This document shows, piece by piece, positions 10,425-20,340 of a stretch of 64,000 nucleotides of DNA; within the stretch, counting starts at the first letter, position 1; each line of letters starts with the position of its first letter. The notes beneath the pieces were generated by a model, which was not told the DNA's origin, did no database searches, and worked only from the letters and a program-made list of their open reading frames with translations. This DNA is from Cloeon dipterum (Eukaryota > Arthropoda > Insecta > Ephemeroptera > Baetidae): assembly GCF_949628265.1 (NCBI RefSeq), contig NC_088787.1:1416501-1480500 (forward strand), in the 5' to 3' direction. The translations under genes and the position numbers were made by a program.

Positions 10425-12185
10425 GAGAGCAGTTCTCCGGGAATTTGGAGGACGATTTCTCGCAACTTTTGTTTTGAAAGTTGAAATTGTTAGGTGACAA
10501 TTAATTATATTTGCTAAAAGTACTTCTTCATAAATGGATAAATTCCAAGTTTGAAGTTCGGGAATTCCCTAATTATTTCAGTATTTTAAAACTCCCCCAA
10601 AATCAAATTCTAAACTGTAACTCTTTACTGCGTTAAGGTATCACCTTGAAATTTGCACTGCCCAATCTAGTATTCGATTCAGAACAACTTTTCAATTTGC
10701 AAAAAAATCGTAGGTCGAAGGTCAAGGTCTCCTTTTGTGACCTTTTTTCGGAAATTCAAAATTAAGGATAGATTTCCCCCTTTAATTTTTTGCTGGGTTC
10801 AAGACTGAAATTTAGCCCCTGAAATTCTGCACATTTGCACAAGCACTACATTACAAATTTTATTGTTTTGGCAATTGTTTTGCTGCAATTCTAATTGGAT
10901 GTTAAAAAACCGGCTCAAGGCTGCTCGAGCTCGCATAATAATCGCCCTTGGGCAGCGAGTTCGCCTCTCTTTCGTAAAGTATACATTTTTTCGCATTTAG
11001 TTTGCTTAGAAACACCAAGGAGGCCTAAGGTGGACCTATGAAGGTCGAAATTGACCTTTAGGGCCTGTCCCTGACGTGACCCTGACATCAAAAAATTCGA
11101 AAATTCCCAATTTCATCGATCTTGGTGTCTTTTCGTTGGTTTTCCCCAATGCACAGCTCAAATATAATGCAGAAACTACCAAATGACATTCCTGAAACCG
11201 GTCCTTGATTGCAATAACAAATAGAGTATTTAAAAAATACCTAAAAAAATTAGGGAACAAAAAGTTTTAATTTGTAACAGTAGCCTAATTGGTATTGCAT
11301 TTTATATTCATTAATTTTTACATTGTAAAAGTAAGATCATCAAGTTTCAACACGAAATACGAACTTTATGTATACAAAACAAGTATTTATTCACAAATTA
11401 AAGATTTCAAAATTTTAATAATTATGTGTCATCACACCAGGATTAATAGCTACCACAATTATTTAAAAACCGGTTTAAGGAATGTCATTCGGTAGTTTCT
11501 GCTTTATATTTGAGCTGTGCAGTGAGGAAAACCTATAAAAAGACACCAAAATCGATGAAATTTGAAATTTTCGAATTTTTTATTGTCAGGATCACGTCAG
11601 GGACAGGCCCTGAAGGTCGATTTGGTGTTTCTAAGCAAATGAAATGCGAAATATATGAATATACTCTAAGAACAAGAGGCGAACTCGCTGCTGATAGGAC
11701 AGCCGCGGCCGAGCGGCGTTAAGCCGGTTTTTAATATTAAATTCGAATTGCAGAAAAACTGTAGCGATTGAATCTATGAAACTTGGTGTGCTTGTGCTAA
11801 ATTTTACGGGCTACATTTCAGCCTTGAACCCAAAAAAATCGAAGTGGCTATCATCCCTTAATTTGAATTTTCAAAAAGAGGTCACGAAAGGTGACCTTGA
11901 CCTTCGACCTGCGATTTTTTTGGAAATGCAAAAGATTTTCGGGATCGAAAACTAGGTTGGTCAGTGAAAATTTCAAGGTGATATCTCAACCCAGTCAAGA
12001 GTCAAGTCCACCTTTCATTAACTGAATTCAATTTCCGGGAATTTTTGACATGCCGAAAAAAATTGGGAACGCCTTCATTTTCGAGCTTTGAATTTGGAAT
12101 TTCACTATCTATTAACAAGCAATATAATTTTCACCTAAAATATCAATGAAAAAATAGCGACATCCAAATTTGCAGAGAACTGCTC
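10425..12185. repeat. Long imperfect inverted repeat (foldback)
   Basis: The left arm, about 10425-11210, and the right arm, about 11470-12185, are inverse complements with scattered mismatches. Examples: TATCACCTTGAAATTTGCAC (left) pairs with the inverse of TGAAAATTTCAAGGTGATATC (right); TTGCTTAGAAACACCAA pairs with TTGGTGTTTCTAAGCAA; GGGCCTGTCCCTGACGTGA pairs with TCACGTCAGGGACAGGCCC. The loop is about 260 bp. It could be a separate foldback element nested in the larger transposon, or the transposon's own internal hairpin. Confidence 0.8.
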
Positions 12186-12505
12186 ACAAGAAGCAGATGC
12201 AAAAGGCCTGGAAAATTAATTAAAGTTTTTTCAGATGTCGAACACAATTGCGCCTTCTAATCATTCTCAATAACTTAAATAATATTCTTAACTTTGTTTT
12301 TATGCTAAGTAAAAATATAACAATCTATTAAAATTAAATATTAAACAGCAGTTTGTTTTTAACCTCAGAATATAAGAATAAAGATCTGGCATTTATAGTT
12401 AGATTTAATTTTTCTTATTATGCTTCATTCACATGCAATTATTTCTTTTTAGTCATTTTTAGACCCTCATTTTGACGTGTTCTCTTCATTACTGGCTTGA
12501 TTTTA

Positions 12506-12756
12506 GGTACTTCAACTTGCTGGGCTACTTCTACTGAAAGATCTTTTTCTCGACGCTAAACATCGGGTTCAACCGCGTGAGCAAGAAAGACCCAGTGGCC
12601 CATGGCCTTGACATCTCTGTGCACTGGCTGGGCCTGGATGTGTGTCTTCTGGTCGCAGCCTTCGCACTGGTTGGATGCATTGTGGCCACCTTGATCCGCG
12701 GGCTGCTGTTGACGCTGACCGTTCTTCTACGCCTTCTCGAGCAGCAAGGTGTTCTC
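12506..12756 (+). pseudogene. GPHR: GPHR/GPR89 (Golgi pH regulator) gene fragment
   Basis: A GC-rich island preceded by an acceptor-like TGATTTTAG. In one frame it reads YFNLLGYFY, a stop, KIFFSTLNIGFNRVSKKDP, VAHGLDISVHWLGLDV, then CIVATLIRGLLLTLT, and after a frame change FFYAFSSSK. The order and spacing match the C-terminal membrane region of the GPHR/GPR89 family, an anion channel-like protein of the Golgi. The in-frame TGA, a deletion of several codons after GYF and the frame change make it non-functional. Its position inside a transposon suggests capture of a host gene fragment. Confidence 0.7.
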
Positions 12757-13343
12757 GATAGAGCTGCAGAGCCTGCCGGGCCAGCTGTATCAGGCCTTGA
12801 TCACCTACATCCCAAACGGCGCCGAGATCATCGCCCTGGACGCGTTCGATGCGCAGGCTGACGACCTGGTGGATGGCATCACGAGCGTCAAGCCAGCGTT
12901 GGCCGGCCAAGTTCCGCCTAGCAAGAGCTGTCTCTTTTCTGCTCCAATTGGGCGAGGCGGGCGAATCTCTGCTCAACAGCGTCGCCCAGAACTGCTTCTC
13001 GCTCGAGCTGTTGTTCGCACCGTACCAACTGTACCAAACACCGCTACCAGCCAGCCGCGAGATTGTGTGGCTGCTCTCTGGTGATGACGAGCAGAGGACA
13101 GGCTCTACCTCTGCCACCAGGAGGAACCGCTGCAGCCGACATTTCCAGAGCTGCACGAGCTTTCTTGCGGTGACATGCTCTGGATTGACGTCGTCTACTC
13201 GCTTGAGCAGCACAGACGCATCACAGAGCTCGCCTGCCATTACTGAGCTCCTCGCCCTCTCCCTTGAAGTGGTCCACATCATGCAGCACAGTGTGGACCA
13301 GACTGTGCAGTTACTTATTAGCAATAGTTTGACTGAATATTGA
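12757..13343. other. GC-rich gene-fragment island, origin unresolved
   Basis: Continues the GC-rich island. Coding-like stretches switch frame on the plus strand: VFSIELQSLPGQLYQALI, then LLNSVAQNCFSLELLFAPY, then LYLCHQEEPLQPTFPELHEL. A 251-codon frame on the minus strand is probably a by-product of high GC. The composition differs sharply from the AT-rich surroundings and ends near 13343. I do not recognise the source gene. The simplest reading is decayed captured exon sequence, of GPHR or of a second gene. Confidence 0.4.
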
Positions 13344-13790
13344 TAAAATAAAATATAAATGTGAAAATAGTGTCGACCAGATAATCAATACTCAGCTGTT
13401 TTTAAAATTTTCTGATAGTGCTTGAGTGTTTGGAAAAGGGTAAGGACTTTGTCTATTTTGAATTGCAGGAAAATTTAGTTTTAAACTTATTCTGGCATTT
13501 AGAATTTAACAAAAAAAAAACTGGATCATACAATATTATGTCTTCAGTGTTTAAACCATCTTACTACTGATTGTGAGGTACTGAGGAAGCGCAAAAGAAG
13601 CGTTGACGATTTTAAATGGTGTACTAGCGATTCAAATCTGTTAATAAGGTAGATCCCAACATCTTTTGTTTACCTTTATATTTCTTTTCATGCACGAAAT
13701 AAATTATTTCACAAATATATATAGCAATTTTATAAAAATTAATATGGCTGCTCCTTCTTTTTTAATCATGCTCCTCTGCATTTTCCTCTG

Positions 13791-14109
13791 TAGACCGAAT
13801 GCCAAGAAGACAAGAAATGGAAACAGTAATTCCTGCTTTTCCCTGGAAATCTTATAAATATGATAAATATTAACTGATATCCCTGTGGTAGCAATTATTG
13901 TTACTATATATTTATAAAGTACAAGGACCATATTGTAATTAATGGAATTTAAATAAAATTAAAAAAACCATAAAAATAAAATCAGAAAAAGCAGGAATAT
14001 AAGCTGACCGAGCAGACAGGCCAACATATTCGAACAGGAACAGGACAGGAAATTTGTTTCAGGAAAAAAGGACAGGAAAAAAACAGAAAAACCTTGAATA
14101 TGCGCTTTA
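13791..14109 (-). mobile_element. hAT-type MITE, internally deleted old copy
   Basis: Ends TAGACCGAATGCCAAGA... and ...CCTTGAATATGCGCTTTA match the ends of the two full copies at 25.0 and 51.05 kb in the opposite orientation, including the CAGGAACAGGACAGGAAA runs. The flanks are TTCCTCTG (13783-13790) and TTCCTCAG (14110-14117), an 8-bp target duplication with one mismatch. It is about 319 bp against about 800 bp, so the middle is deleted. It is nested in the 5.8-kb transposon. Confidence 0.75.
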
Positions 14110-14756
14110 TTCCTCAGCCACCACCTCGTCACTTTATTCCGCATCATCCTCGGTTTTGTTTTCACAAGACGAGAAATATCTTTTACCAATTATAACAAGA
14201 AAAAATAAAAAATAAAAAAATATCTGATCAGCTTCTATCATTGTTTATGGGATTGTGGGCGAGGTGATTGCGATCAGCCGTTCGGCGTGGAGGGGAGCGG
14301 TGTTGCCAATGAACCGGCTCGACCGGCTGAAGACGTTGCGCGGCAAATTGAAAACACCGCTCTAAATGGCTTAAATTAACTTCTCCTAATTAACTAATTA
14401 GTAAGTTTTATGACTGAAATGCGTGACAAGACCAATAAATATTAAGTTATCTTGCATTTGGCTTCATATCATGACATTTCTGAGTGATTTTTATGAGGTG
14501 GAATGAGATCGAAGGGGATCGTTCTCTGGGGATCCCCCTCGCTCATTCTAAGTCGATTTATTTCCCAAATTTGGATGAAAAAGTGGGGTGTGGGTTCTAA
14601 AATCATCATTTTATGAACAATTAGACCGACATGTGTGTGTTACATCGCATCAATGGGCAAATTTCACTTGTTTAAGGAGTTCGCCAATTCTCGGGGGAAT
14701 CCCCTCGCCCGTTCTAGGAGGATCCCCCGGGAATCCACGGAGAATGGCACCTGGGG

Positions 14757-14900
14757 GAGTTTAATCAAGCGGACCAACACACGCATTTTCACTGAACAAT
14801 TCACACCCCCAACCCTCTCCCCTTGTAAAATGAGTTTTCTCTGGCGGCTCTGTGTCAAAACTACTGAAAATCGAAATTATTTAAATATATATTGCATGTT
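14757..14900 (+). repeat. CRE repeat, copy 4, right part
   Basis: Resumes the interrupted repeat with TTTAATCAAGCGGACCAAC and ends in the standard GTGTCAAAACTACTGAAAAT tail. Together with 8545-8983 it makes one complete copy. Confidence 0.8.
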
Positions 14901-15654
14901 TCACATTTTTAGGCCTCTTTTATCCGCATTTTTCATCATATAAGTAATTTAAACATATTATTTAGTACTAGTCAAGTGTTTTGATCTAAAATTTTGTTAA
15001 AAAGAAACTGTCGGCCTAGTCTTTATAGCATTTTAATACGAATAAATATTTAAACAAGTCAGCCGTGCTGCTTGTATTGTGGCAGCAAATTTTCCTTGTA
15101 CGCGTCTACGTGCGTAAAGCAAGCTGCGTGCCTGTTTCTGCGGTTAGGCCGACGTCGATATCGCAGCAACTCTTATCAACCGATTGACGCAATCAGATAT
15201 CCTGCTTCGAAATCGAACGCAATACAAAACTGCGGCATGAGCTTGATCCGTGTTTATTTTTAATTGTATAAATTTTTTTTAGGCACTCAGGAAAGTTGAA
15301 CAGAGTGCCAATAGAGGTCGCGTGCCCGCCCAGCCTCCTCTTATCCCCTTTCCCACCGTTGCCGCTGACGTCACCCGCCGGCCCACTCTATGGCCACTGA
15401 TTCTGAATCCGTAAAATTCATGCAGGGTGTCAAGAACAGGTTCAGGGCCGACCCTATCTTTTCCAGAAAAACATCTGCGGGTGGTGCTCAGATTCATTCA
15501 AACGCGCCTGCCGTTGTGAATTTTTACCGAGTCGCTTGCACCGTTTTGCACTTTTTGCAGCAGGAAAAATTTCAACAATTAGTAAAAATGCCAAAATTAT
15601 TCCAATTTTAGATATTGTTCGTTTAAAAAGATAAAACCGTGGATTTCCCTCCAT
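14901..15654 (+). other. Module upstream block plus a shared 250-bp segment
   Basis: An upstream block is near 15070-15260 (TTTTCCTTGTACGCGTCTAC, CGATTGACGCAATC). From about 15285 to 15654 the sequence resembles 20770-21020 (AGGGCCGACC, AAAAACATCTGCG, GATATTGTTCG-like words). A CCACCGTTGCCGCTGACGTC stretch near 15355 recurs near 27380. No gene follows before the next CRE repeat. Confidence 0.45.
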
Positions 15655-16200
15655 AGTTTCACAGTGACCGCCAGAGGCAGAGTTGTCGCCAACGCCTAAC
15701 TATGTTAGTTCAGAATCCACCTCAGACGCTTGCTGGCTCTTGGCGTGACATCAGTTTAGGAGGGGGGAATATCAGCCAGACCGAATGGCATTCCGCGCAG
15801 GAGGGAGAATGAATGAATTAAAAGAGGCGGGAGCTTGCAAAGTAAAAGCCAAGAGAAGGGGCCTGACAATGGTTCTGCAGGTGCCTCAAACACGGCGCTG
15901 GTAGCGCTTAGTTTGACGTCATAGAAGTTTCAGCTAGTCAAGAAGACACGCGAAATTAAATGACATAGCTGAGTGTGCGGAGGGGAAATGAATGAAAATG
16001 AATCAAGTGCACAGAAGGTGGCGCTGGGAAATAAAATAAAAGCATGCTGCCGTTTTGAGAAGAGTGGAGTCAAGCTGAGCGACGCTCATTTTTGCCCTGC
16101 GCAGATCCACCCCCTTCCCCCTTGTTAAATGAGTTCTCGTTGGTGGCTGTGTCAAAACTACTGAAAATTCGAAATTATTAAATATTATTTTTTGCATGTT
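15655..16200 (+). repeat. CRE repeat, copy 5
   Basis: Full-length copy. The first palindrome is altered to TGACATCA near 15748; the second is TGACGTCA near 15914. It is followed by the upstream block at about 16370-16530 and then by the Y3 promoter. Confidence 0.8.
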
Positions 16201-16845
16201 TACACATTAATACGAACACTTGTTTACTCCTTATTTAACGCATTTCCCTAATTTTAATATACTACATAGCACTGGCGAAGTGTATTAATTAAATACTTGG
16301 ATAAAAAACCATCAGCCTGCTCTTGTTAAAAAAAAATATATATTTAAAGCAGTAAGCCCTGCTGCTTAGATTGTGGCCGCAATTTTTCCTTGTACGTGTC
16401 TACGTGCGTAAAGCCAAGCGAGGTGCAGGCCTTTTTTTCTGCGGTGAAGCCTGCTTTGATATCGCAGCCACTCTTATCACCCCGATTGACGCAAACAAAT
16501 TTCCTGCTTCAAAATCGACGTGAGCTTGATTTGTGCTTCTAAACTGAAGTTTACACTTTGCCATTTTTGTTGAAACAATATTAGAAAGAGAAGTTAGGTT
16601 TCACTGCTTCCTCGTTCTCCAGAATTACCTCATTTTAAGAAAAAAAAACCTTTCCTCTGTGTGCTACTTTCAGGTTGCGAGCGAGGTGCAAGCTATGTTT
16701 CTGCGGTTAGCCCGCAGCTTCTGTTCTTATGGAGTTAGACAATAGCTGCCATTGTAACTACTCCTTGACAACTGTCAACCTCTGACGTAAAGCAAATGTG
16801 GATACATCCTGTTTGAAAAAAAACGCACCAAACTCGAGCTGGAGG
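16201..16845 (+). other. Module upstream blocks of Y3
   Basis: Contains the CAATTTTTCCTTGTACGTG block and the GACGCAAACAAATTTCCTGC block (near 16485), then a shortened second block. No gene is seen. Confidence 0.5.
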
Positions 16846-16849
16846 TTAA

Positions 16850-16958
16850 ATAGTTCCTGGTAGGCTGCTTTTAAAGGCGTGCTAGTTGCTTTTAAAAGCC
16901 ACTCAATTTTATGCTACACACTTCTGTAGTTTCGCCTCCGATTTCACCCAGCGAGTAG
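16850..16958 (+). promoter_or_regulatory. Y3 core promoter and noncoding exon 1
   Basis: GTTCCTGGTAGGCTGCTTTTAAAGGCGTGCTAG is followed by TTTTAAAAGCCACTCAA and a short exon ending at GCGAGTAG|GTTCGT (16958). It has the same architecture as the other paralogue promoters. Confidence 0.65.
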
Positions 16959-17081
16959 GTTCGTATTTCGTGGAAGCAGATTTATGAACTTTTGAATTTC
17001 AAATTAAATCCTAACATAATTGAGGTTTTAAAACACACGAATGTTTTTAATTACTTTTTTCAGTTCGAAAACCTGAGAGGC

Positions 17082-19394
17082 ATGACTCTGTTCAACTGTT
17101 TCGTCGTTTTTCTCTACCTTGCCATTGCCAACGCTGTCAACTTAACTCCCGTCTACAATTGGCCCAATGGATTGGATTACGACAAGCCATCAGGCGCCAG
17201 GAAAGAAGGAACATTCAAACCAGAGGATATTGAACCTCGTTACATGGCTGTGTACAAAACAAGGATTTTCCTCAGCCTCCAGAAATATTACAATATTCCG
17301 GCGACTTTGGTGTCTTTGCCGACGAGCAGCGCGTCCCCTGAACCTCCGAAGCTCACGCCATTCCCCTCGTGGGACAAGCACATTGTAAGTCCTTCAATAG
17401 ATAATAGCTCCAAATTTCTTTTGAGTGTCCAATGCAGTAGCGCCTCATTCATTATTCCTTTTTCACATCAGTAGTATTGACGCATCGAATGCGTTTTTGT
17501 AGTAACCGTAGTGACCATATCATATTTGGTCCACAATCCATTATCATCATTAGAGAACGTCAAATCCGATTTTTACTTTAAAAATTTGAATTGTATATTA
17601 TAATTGAACCAGAATCAAATTTTAAGACTGCACACCAGTAAAAATACTATTTATATGTGTAAAAATGAGAACGAACGGAATTTTTTAAAAATGGTTTTGA
17701 CTGTTTGAAGTTAAATTTTTACGATGATTCGTTAAAAAAAAAGCAAAATTCGATGCTTTCTTGCAGAAATGGGGACGCGATTGCACGAAGATCCAGGCTG
17801 CAAGGGGGCTGCAAGGGGGCTGCAAGTTGACGCCACAGGAAGGCTTTGGGTGTTGGACAACGGTGGTTACAAGTGCAATGCAAAACTCTGGATTTACAAC
17901 TTGGAAAAAGATGATAAACTTGAACTGGAACATGAGTTTTCTTTTCGTGGTTTTACTAATGATCTAGTCCTAGACCAGACTCCTCATGGATATGTTGCAT
18001 TCATTGCAAGGTGGAATGAAGAACACTTAGTCATATTTAGTTTAAACACAAAGGAAACATGGTTTTTGGACACGCTAAGAAGGAAATGGGATGGTTCAAT
18101 TGCCCTTGCCCCAAAGAACAAACCGGGAGAACTCTTCATTAGCGAATACGGCTCCAATAAACTCTTTTCGATTTCCGTTAAGGACATGACTATAAAACTG
18201 ATTGGAAAATGGACTGCATCTCCAACTAGAATGCTGATCGACAGCAATGGGACCATGTATGCCGCATTTTGGTCAAAGAAATATATCGCAACGTGGGACA
18301 CTTCACAGACATTCCAGGAGAAGCACTTTCACCATCTTAAGGTATGTCATTAAAATAATAAAAAATTAATATTAGAAGTCAAAATTGCTGGTGACTTTTG
18401 GCATAGAAAATTACAGAAGCTCGTTGCACGTTTTAGGTTGGAAGCCGGGATTGGCCGTTTTCTTTTGCCTTGGATTCATCCGGAATATTGTGGATGACTG
18501 ATTGTGATCTTAATAAAACAGGGGGTAAACTAAGGTACAGGCTTCTAAAGGCTGAAGTCAGGGCAAGCTCGGACATCATTGATTATTCACCAACATCAGG
18601 TATTTTAATTCTCTATTCACCTTAAATACCAAAAATTAGCACGTGGTAGAAAAACAAATTTTATATTTTTAAAACAATGTAATGTTAATTTCACCCTTTA
18701 CTCAAACTTTAAAATCAGCATTTTGACAACTTACCCAAAAAATCCTTTTGTACTCAAATATTTGAAAGATTTAATATCACAGAGTGCTTCAAAAATCGGA
18801 TAAAACCGTTTTTATCCCACGAAAGCAAAGAAAAGTTTATTTTATTAATCTTTAGTTGCCACCGTCACCAATTCCACTTCCACGGCCAAATCCACCTATA
18901 AAACATTAAATAATGGCGGAAGTAACACAGAAAAATGGCAAACAGGCGATTTTACAAAGAAAGGTAATTTTCACTGACAAAAATTAGCTATTTTCGGAGA
19001 ATTTTTCAACGATCAAGATATGTACAAAATTGTTTCAATGTGGTTAATGATTTATTTTCCAGAGGTTACCACTGTTCCATCCACAACGGAGAAACCCAAC
19101 TGCCCACGCGGACTCTCACAAGAAGGGCAAACGGGTAAAACGGAAAAATCCACAAACTCTGCTTTGATAATCGGCTCGCTCGCCCTCTTCTTGGTCTTGA
19201 GCTGCATTGTCAACTTGTTGCTCACGCTGAGGATTAGAAAATTGCAGAATTCCAACGAGCAGCGCAACGCAGGCGCCGTGGAAATGGAAATTCCCACCCT
19301 CCCGAATCCTGCCTCGCCGGAAATGGTGCACGAGGAAATCGAAAATGATTTATACGGCGTCGTCACGGCCCCGCCCCCTCGTCCAAGGCTGTGA
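17082..19394 (+). pseudogene. Y3: yellow-like transmembrane gene with 11-nt frameshifting duplication
   Basis: Exons: 17082-17384, 17767-18341, 18437-18599, 18856-18963, 19063-19394. Exon 2 gives a signal peptide (MTLFNCFVVFLYLAIANAVN), VYNWPNGLDY, PRYMAVYKTRIFLS and LTPFPSWDKH. The propeller exon has VDATGRLWVLDNGGYKC, DLVLDQTPHGYVAF and RMLIDSNGTMYAAFW. The sequence GGGGGCTGCAA is present twice in tandem near 17803-17824. This makes the exon 575 nt instead of the 564 nt in sister Y6 and shifts frame; without it the gene would encode about 489 residues. All splice sites and the rest are intact. A 36-codon Thr/Ser/Asn-rich exon (18856-18963), shared only with Y6, extends the stalk. The tail is class I (VHEEIENDLYGV, PPPRPR). 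It may be a very recent pseudogene, an allele or an assembly error. Confidence 0.75.
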
Positions 19395-19585
19395 GAAAGC
19401 CAAACCTTCCGCATTTTCCGATCCTGCCGAGTACGGCGCTTCTGTATAATTATTGTGGTAGTAAAATAAAAATTGTGTTTAGAAATTAATAATAATTTAA
19501 CCATGAATAAAATAATGTATGCTCAAAAATGTGTATATTAAATTTCAATTATCTCAATACAAATTTAAAATATAAATTTTCAACT

Positions 19586-19623
19586 ATGCAACCTGCGCAG
19601 CATTTAAATCAGGCCGATTGCAT
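19586..19623. repeat. 3'-flank palindrome
   Basis: ATGCAACC with the right arm changed to GATTGCAT. Same position after the stop codon as in the other modules. Confidence 0.55.
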
Positions 19624-19784
19624 ACCAAGAAATATTTTTCAAAATCATTCAATGGCTCACTGAAACTAAAAACGGTGGAAACTAAAGAAATCCTTTTGCC
19701 TATATTGGAAGCAACAAAATGATAAAGAGTGAAGTGATTTTCTGTCGCTTCAGTTTTTCAAAGTCAGTTAATAGTGAGTGGTTG

Positions 19785-20340
19785 TCGTCTTGCTGTCAAA
19801 GCCTTTCACAGTTGCCGCCAGAGGCAGCGTTGTCGCCACAGCCTGATCGTGTTAGTTCAGAATTCGCCTCACTCAGAAACAGCGCTGCTGGCACTTGGTG
19901 GGACATTGCGTGGAGGTGGGGAGAAAATCAGTCAGGCGAATGTGGGCGAATGGCACGCGACTTTGAATGACATACCGCAGGAAGGGGAAAGAATGAATTA
20001 GAGGAGGCGGAGCTTGCAAATGCAAAGCGAAGAGAAGGGGCCTGACGTTGGCGCAGCAGTTGCTATCGCTTTATTTGTGTGACGTCATAGATGGAGGGGG
20101 AAGCCGCCTGTCCAGCGGACCAGTGACAATGAATGGCATAGTGTGCGGAGGGGGGAATGGAATGAAATTGAATCAAGAACACAGAAGGTGGCGCTGGGAA
20201 ATAAAATAAAAGCATGCTGCCGTTTTGAGAAGAGTACGATCAAACGGACGGACGCGCATTTACCCTGCGCAGGTCCAAGCCCCTCCCCCCTTCGTTTTCG
20301 CCGGCAGCTCTGCGTCAATACTTGTGAAATCTAGAATAAT
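19785..20340 (+). repeat. CRE repeat, copy 6
   Basis: Full-length copy starting TCTTGCTGTCAAAGCCTTTC. The first palindrome is degraded to GGGACATTGCG; the second TGACGTCA is at about 20081-20088. It opens the Y4 module. Confidence 0.8.

Larger units (their letters stand above)
8984..14756. mobile_element. 5.8-kb DNA transposon with terminal inverted repeats
   Basis: The left end CCCCAGGTGCCATTCTCCGT and the right end (its inverse complement, finishing CACCTGGGG at 14756) match perfectly over 24 nt. Further GGGGGAATCCC/GGATCC subterminal repeats lie inside both ends (8984-9220 and 14515-14756). The element sits exactly between two complementary halves of one CRE repeat, so it arrived as an insertion. 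The flanks suggest a 2-bp GA target duplication, but this is ambiguous. No intact transposase frame is visible. It carries a long foldback structure, a GC-rich gene-fragment island and a nested hAT relic, so it is non-autonomous. The superfamily cannot be assigned. Confidence 0.75.

Noticed and set aside
12569..13324. 251-codon open frame on the minus strand
   Set aside because: It lies opposite recognisable GPHR-like coding sequence on the plus strand in a GC-rich island where stops are rare. It has no motif and is most likely a shadow.
13666..13931. Short frames on both strands near 13.7-13.9 kb
   Set aside because: AT-rich, motif-free and overlapping the hAT relic.
16992..17081. Earlier methionine for Y3 at 16992
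   Set aside because: It precedes the TTTTTTCAG acceptor at 17063. The ATG at 17082 begins the signal peptide at the position shared by the paralogues.
19052..19504. 150-codon minus-strand frame (and similar ones at 6679-7158, 33369-33770, 50217-50741)
   Set aside because: All lie opposite the conserved transmembrane/tail exon. Their apparent conservation comes from the plus-strand coding sequence.
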